Shown here: positions 61,493 to 64,000 of the stretch, piece after piece
Layout of the letters: each line of letters begins with the position of its first letter
How positions within the stretch are numbered: position 1 is the first letter of the stretch
NCBI GenBank assembly: GCA_023380915.1
Contig: JAMCSM010000111.1
Location: forward strand, 12,592 to 76,591
Source: Actinomycetota bacterium
Lineage (GTDB): Bacteria > Actinomycetota > Humimicrobiia > Humimicrobiales > Humimicrobiaceae
Length of the DNA: 64,000 bases
Direction: 5' to 3'
The notes under the pieces: model-generated
Seen by the model: the letters and a program-made list of their open reading frames with translations, nothing else
What the model was told of the DNA's origin: nothing
The model's database searches: none
Made by a program: the position numbers and the translations under genes

Positions 61493-61750
61493 TTAACTTA
61501 GCGCACTTGCAAAACGAGCTAAAAATATGGATGCAAATATTGCATAAATAATCCAGCCGATTAATGCTAAAATACCCAAAATTAATCCTGCAATACTCAT
61601 GCCTTTTCCTGCAGGGCTTGAAAGACCCTTTTTAATTTTGTTAAGCTCTACTGATGCAAGAATTATCGGAACAATTGACAGACCAAGAATACCTGTTACC
61701 AGCGCCGCAATTGAAAGTCCGCTTGCACCCTGTTTTTGTACATCCTGCAT
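61493..61750 (-). CDS. Small DUF4190-like membrane protein
   Basis: An 85-residue protein with two hydrophobic helices: SGLSIAALVTGILGLSIVPI ILASVELNKIKKG and GKGMSIAGLILGILALIGWI. The glycine-rich SIA.L..GILGL...P pattern repeated twice, with a short basic loop, is that of DUF4190 proteins. ATG is preceded by AAAGGAG at 6 bases. Role unknown; such proteins often carry a regulatory domain that is absent here. Confidence 0.8.
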   Translation of the reverse strand: MQDVQKQGASGLSIAALVTGILGLSIVPIILASVELNKIKKGLSSPAGKGMSIAGLILGILALIGWIIYAIFASIFLARFASALS

Positions 61751-62259
61751 TTAATTCTCCTTTCGTTTGTTTTTGATTGTTCTTGTTTTGTTTTTTAGCA
61801 AGTTTCTCATTTTATTAATATACTAAAATATTTTGATCTGATTTTAATTAAAATCAGAATTTTATAATTTAGATGGAAAAATTATAAATATTAATATTAA
61901 GAAAATTATAAGGAAAAATAAAATTAAAAACAAAGTATTTTTTAAAATAAATATATTATTTAATATTATGGTAATCATATTTAGGAAAGTCAGTTTCCTG
62001 CTTAATTACAGGCTGGTTTATTTTGAAGTAACTTCTGATGAGAAATCAAATCATTTTGAACACAGGGAGGCAAATATATATTCTAGTAACTAACTTTTGA
62101 GATTTATATTAAATATATCCAAAGATTGACTTCAGCACATATCTAAATAAATTATTTTTATAAAAATGCAATATTACTTAAATTTTGCATTAATTTATTG
62201 AATTATGATTGATATGATGCTAATATTTGCAAGTAAGTAACATAATTTAAGGAAAAAAT
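61751..62259. other. AT-rich gap before the third UroD gene
   Basis: About 510 bases. A 41-codon plus-strand frame at 61968-62093 (MVIIFRKVSFLLNYRLVYFE and more) has no ribosome site and no recognised relative; I do not call it a gene. CACAGGGAGGCAAATATATA near 62060 looks like a ribosome site without a start. Otherwise nothing seen. Confidence 0.35.
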
Positions 62260-63309
62260 ATGAATGAGAAAGAAAGAGTAAGAAGATGTATTAATTTTAA
62301 TGAGATCGATAAGATCCCCTGGCAAATTAACTATACTACTGAAATTGCAGATAAGATTATGCAGTTTTTAAATATTGAAAAGTTACAATATAAAGTTTTA
62401 GGAAAAAATATATATACTTATAATAAATTGGATGATTTTTTGGGAAATCATATTGCCTATGTAAGAAACAGGTCAGTAAACAGTGTAAAAGAGATAAAGA
62501 TTGGTTTTTTTCAGGATGAGTGGGGTGTTATATGGGATAGAACTATCGATAAAGACATTGGAGTTCCGGTAAATTATGTTTTGGAAGATAATGATTTTTC
62601 CAAATTAGAAATACCAGACCCTGATGATCCAGACCGCTATGCTCATTTCCAACCTACTATAGATGCTAATAAAAATCGTTATATACTAGCAAAATTAAGT
62701 TATAGTTTATTTGAAAGGGCATGGTCTCTACGGGGAATGGAAAATCTAATGGTTGATTTTATAACTAACCCTGATTTTGTGCATGGATTGTTTAACAAAA
62801 TTACAAATTTCAATTTAAAAATTATTGAGAATCTTAAAAATTTTAACATAGATGGCATATATTTTGGAGATGATTGGGGGCAGCAAAGAGGGCTACTTAT
62901 GAGTCCTGATATGTGGAGAAAATTTATAAAACCTTATCTGAAAATTATGTACAAAAAAACACATGATTCTGGATATGCAGTATTTATTCACAGTTGCGGA
63001 GATATTACAAAAGTATTAGAGGATCTTATTGAAATTGGACTGGATGTTTTTAATCCATTTCAGCCTGAAGTAATTGATGTTGAGCATATGTTGAAAGAGT
63101 ATAGGCATAAGTTAGCATTTTATGGCGGAGTTAGCATTCAAAAAACCCTTCCATTTGGCAGCACACTTGAAGTGACCAGGGAAATAGAAAACAAAATAGA
63201 ATTAGCTACAAAGTATGGGGGACTAATCATCTCTCCCTCTCACGATATGCCACCGGATATTCCGGTTAATAATATTATAGCAATGCTTAAAAGGATTAAA
63301 TGCCAATAA
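62260..63309 (+). CDS. UroD/MtaA family protein 3
   Basis: A 349-residue UroD-fold protein, starting MNEKERVRRCINFNEIDKIP. It has the HxC zinc-like motif (AVFIHSCGDITKVLEDLIEI near residue 245) and a distal LIISPSHDMPPDIPVNNIIA. Of the three in the window it looks most like corrinoid/methyl-transfer relatives. It is followed 62 bases later by a DeoR regulator, suggesting the start of another catabolic operon outside the window. Confidence 0.87.
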   Translation: MNEKERVRRCINFNEIDKIPWQINYTTEIADKIMQFLNIEKLQYKVLGKNIYTYNKLDDFLGNHIAYVRNRSVNSVKEIKIGFFQDEWGVIWDRTIDKDIGVPVNYVLEDNDFSKLEIPDPDDPDRYAHFQPTIDANKNRYILAKLSYSLFERAWSLRGMENLMVDFITNPDFVHGLFNKITNFNLKIIENLKNFNIDGIYFGDDWGQQRGLLMSPDMWRKFIKPYLKIMYKKTHDSGYAVFIHSCGDITKVLEDLIEIGLDVFNPFQPEVIDVEHMLKEYRHKLAFYGGVSIQKTLPFGSTLEVTREIENKIELATKYGGLIISPSHDMPPDIPVNNIIAMLKRIKCQ

Positions 63310-63371
63310 ATAATTATTATATATATTATTAGTTTGTACTATAGTAAAGATAAAAAATGTAAAGGAGTAAA

Positions 63372-64000
63372 ATGTTTTTAGAAGAAAGACTTGAAAAGAT
63401 TCTAAAAATAGTAAGCGAAAAAGATAGATTAACAGTTAAGGAAGCAAGTAGTCTCTTAGGTGTATCAAATGATACTATACGTCGTGATATTATAAAGCTG
63501 GTAAAAAATAATCTTGTTATGAGAACACATGGGGGCATAGTTTCTAAAAGCAATATATTGTTTGACCCGGCTCTGGAAGAAAGAGTAATTGAACATAAGG
63601 AGGAAAAAGAATTAATAGCTACACAAGCTTCCTCTATGATAAATGATTCAGAAGTAATAATTTTAAATGCAGGAACTACTACAGAAAGAATTGTAAAATA
63701 TCTGTCCAATGTTAAAAACCTTATAATATTGACCAATGCGCTTAATATAGCCATAAATACTATTAGATACAGCAATATCGAGACTATAATAATTGGTGGA
63801 AATGTTAGAAAGGGAAACTTAAGTATAATTGGTCCAGATTCAATTAACATGATTAAAAATTATCATGCTGAAAAATTATTTATTGGCATTAGTGCTATTT
63901 CAATTGAAAGAGGATTGATGACACCAAACCGCATGGAAGCTGAAATCAATTCTGAATTGCTAAAGATAGCAAAGAAGGTCATAGTAGTTGCTGATTCATC
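63372..64000 (+). CDS. DeoR/GlpR family regulator (cut by window end)
   Basis: The first 209 residues of a DeoR-type repressor; the frame is open to the last base. HTH: RLEKILKIVSEKDRLTVKEA then SSLLGVSNDTIRRDIIKLVK and MRTHGGIVSK. The sugar-phosphate-sensing domain follows: DPALEERVIEHKEEKELIA, VIILNAGTTTERIVKYLS, IIIGGNVRKGNLSIIGPDSI. RBS AAAGGAG is 6 bases before ATG. It probably controls the UroD gene upstream and further sugar genes beyond the window. Confidence 0.92.
   Translation, partial: MFLEERLEKILKIVSEKDRLTVKEASSLLGVSNDTIRRDIIKLVKNNLVMRTHGGIVSKSNILFDPALEERVIEHKEEKELIATQASSMINDSEVIILNAGTTTERIVKYLSNVKNLIILTNALNIAINTIRYSNIETIIIGGNVRKGNLSIIGPDSINMIKNYHAEKLFIGISAISIERGLMTPNRMEAEINSELLKIAKKVIVVADS

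Noticed and set aside
61968..62093. 41-codon ORF
   Set aside because: No ribosome site, no recognisable family and AT-rich composition; likely chance.

Overview
The window is 64 kb of AT-rich bacterial DNA from an organism that looks anaerobic and heterotrophic. It carries an anaerobic sulfatase maturase, a nickel-dependent lactate racemase homologue, and archaeal-type GAPDH and PGK. Lipoproteins carry long Thr/Ala/Ser tethers after the lipobox, a style I associate with uncultured low-GC lineages such as Humimicrobiia-type Actinobacteriota or Atribacterota. That placement is an impression, not a demonstration. I saw no rRNA, tRNA, CRISPR array or intact insertion sequence.

Layout. 0-4.7 kb: the end of Ku and a stand-alone LigD polymerase (NHEJ), an FTR1 iron permease, a VapBC pair and rmuC. 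5-19 kb: an accessory catabolic block with a creatininase-family hydrolase, a zinc alcohol dehydrogenase, two TIM-barrel sugar epimerases, a DUF6282 hydrolase, a complete NitT/TauT-type ABC importer (binding protein, two permeases, two different ATPases), a radical-SAM sulfatase maturase and a Cys-type sulfatase. 19.7-28.8 kb: two sister LacI regulators enclosing type II GAPDH, archaeal-type PGK, malic enzyme, LarA and a split transketolase. Three promoters (before the creatininase, the sulfatase and GAPDH) share one layout: TTGACA, a -10 box, then a palindrome built on GTTTACGTAAAC. This suggests one regulon joining sulfatase/creatininase catabolism to lower glycolysis. 29.5-32.5 kb: an OmpR-type regulator and kinase, followed by Pho-box-like repeats in front of a gutted gene. 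32.7-43.7 kb: a rhodanese-fused CoA-disulfide reductase, a DEAD-box helicase, lipoproteins, a VapBC pair between 76-bp repeats, and many gene fragments.

43.9-58.1 kb is a second sugar catabolic cluster: class II aldolase, LacI, a RuBisCO-like protein, a sugar ABC importer without its ATPase, two UroD-family proteins, a D-lyxose isomerase, an aldose-epimerase-like protein, an L-fucose-isomerase-like protein and an FGGY kinase. A third UroD-family gene and a DeoR regulator (cut by the window end) lie at 62.3-64 kb. Between them are an RHH/RelE toxin-antitoxin pair and an 837-residue lipoprotein with a propeller-like region, a PKD-like segment and a transglutaminase domain.

The most notable features are: the shared LacI operators; the RuBisCO-like protein grouped with three UroD-family proteins whose metal motifs differ; the NitT/TauT importer whose two ATPases have complementary defects predicted to fall in one composite ATP site; and the large number of gene relics, two of them arranged as direct 3'-end repeats bracketing an apparently inserted gene.
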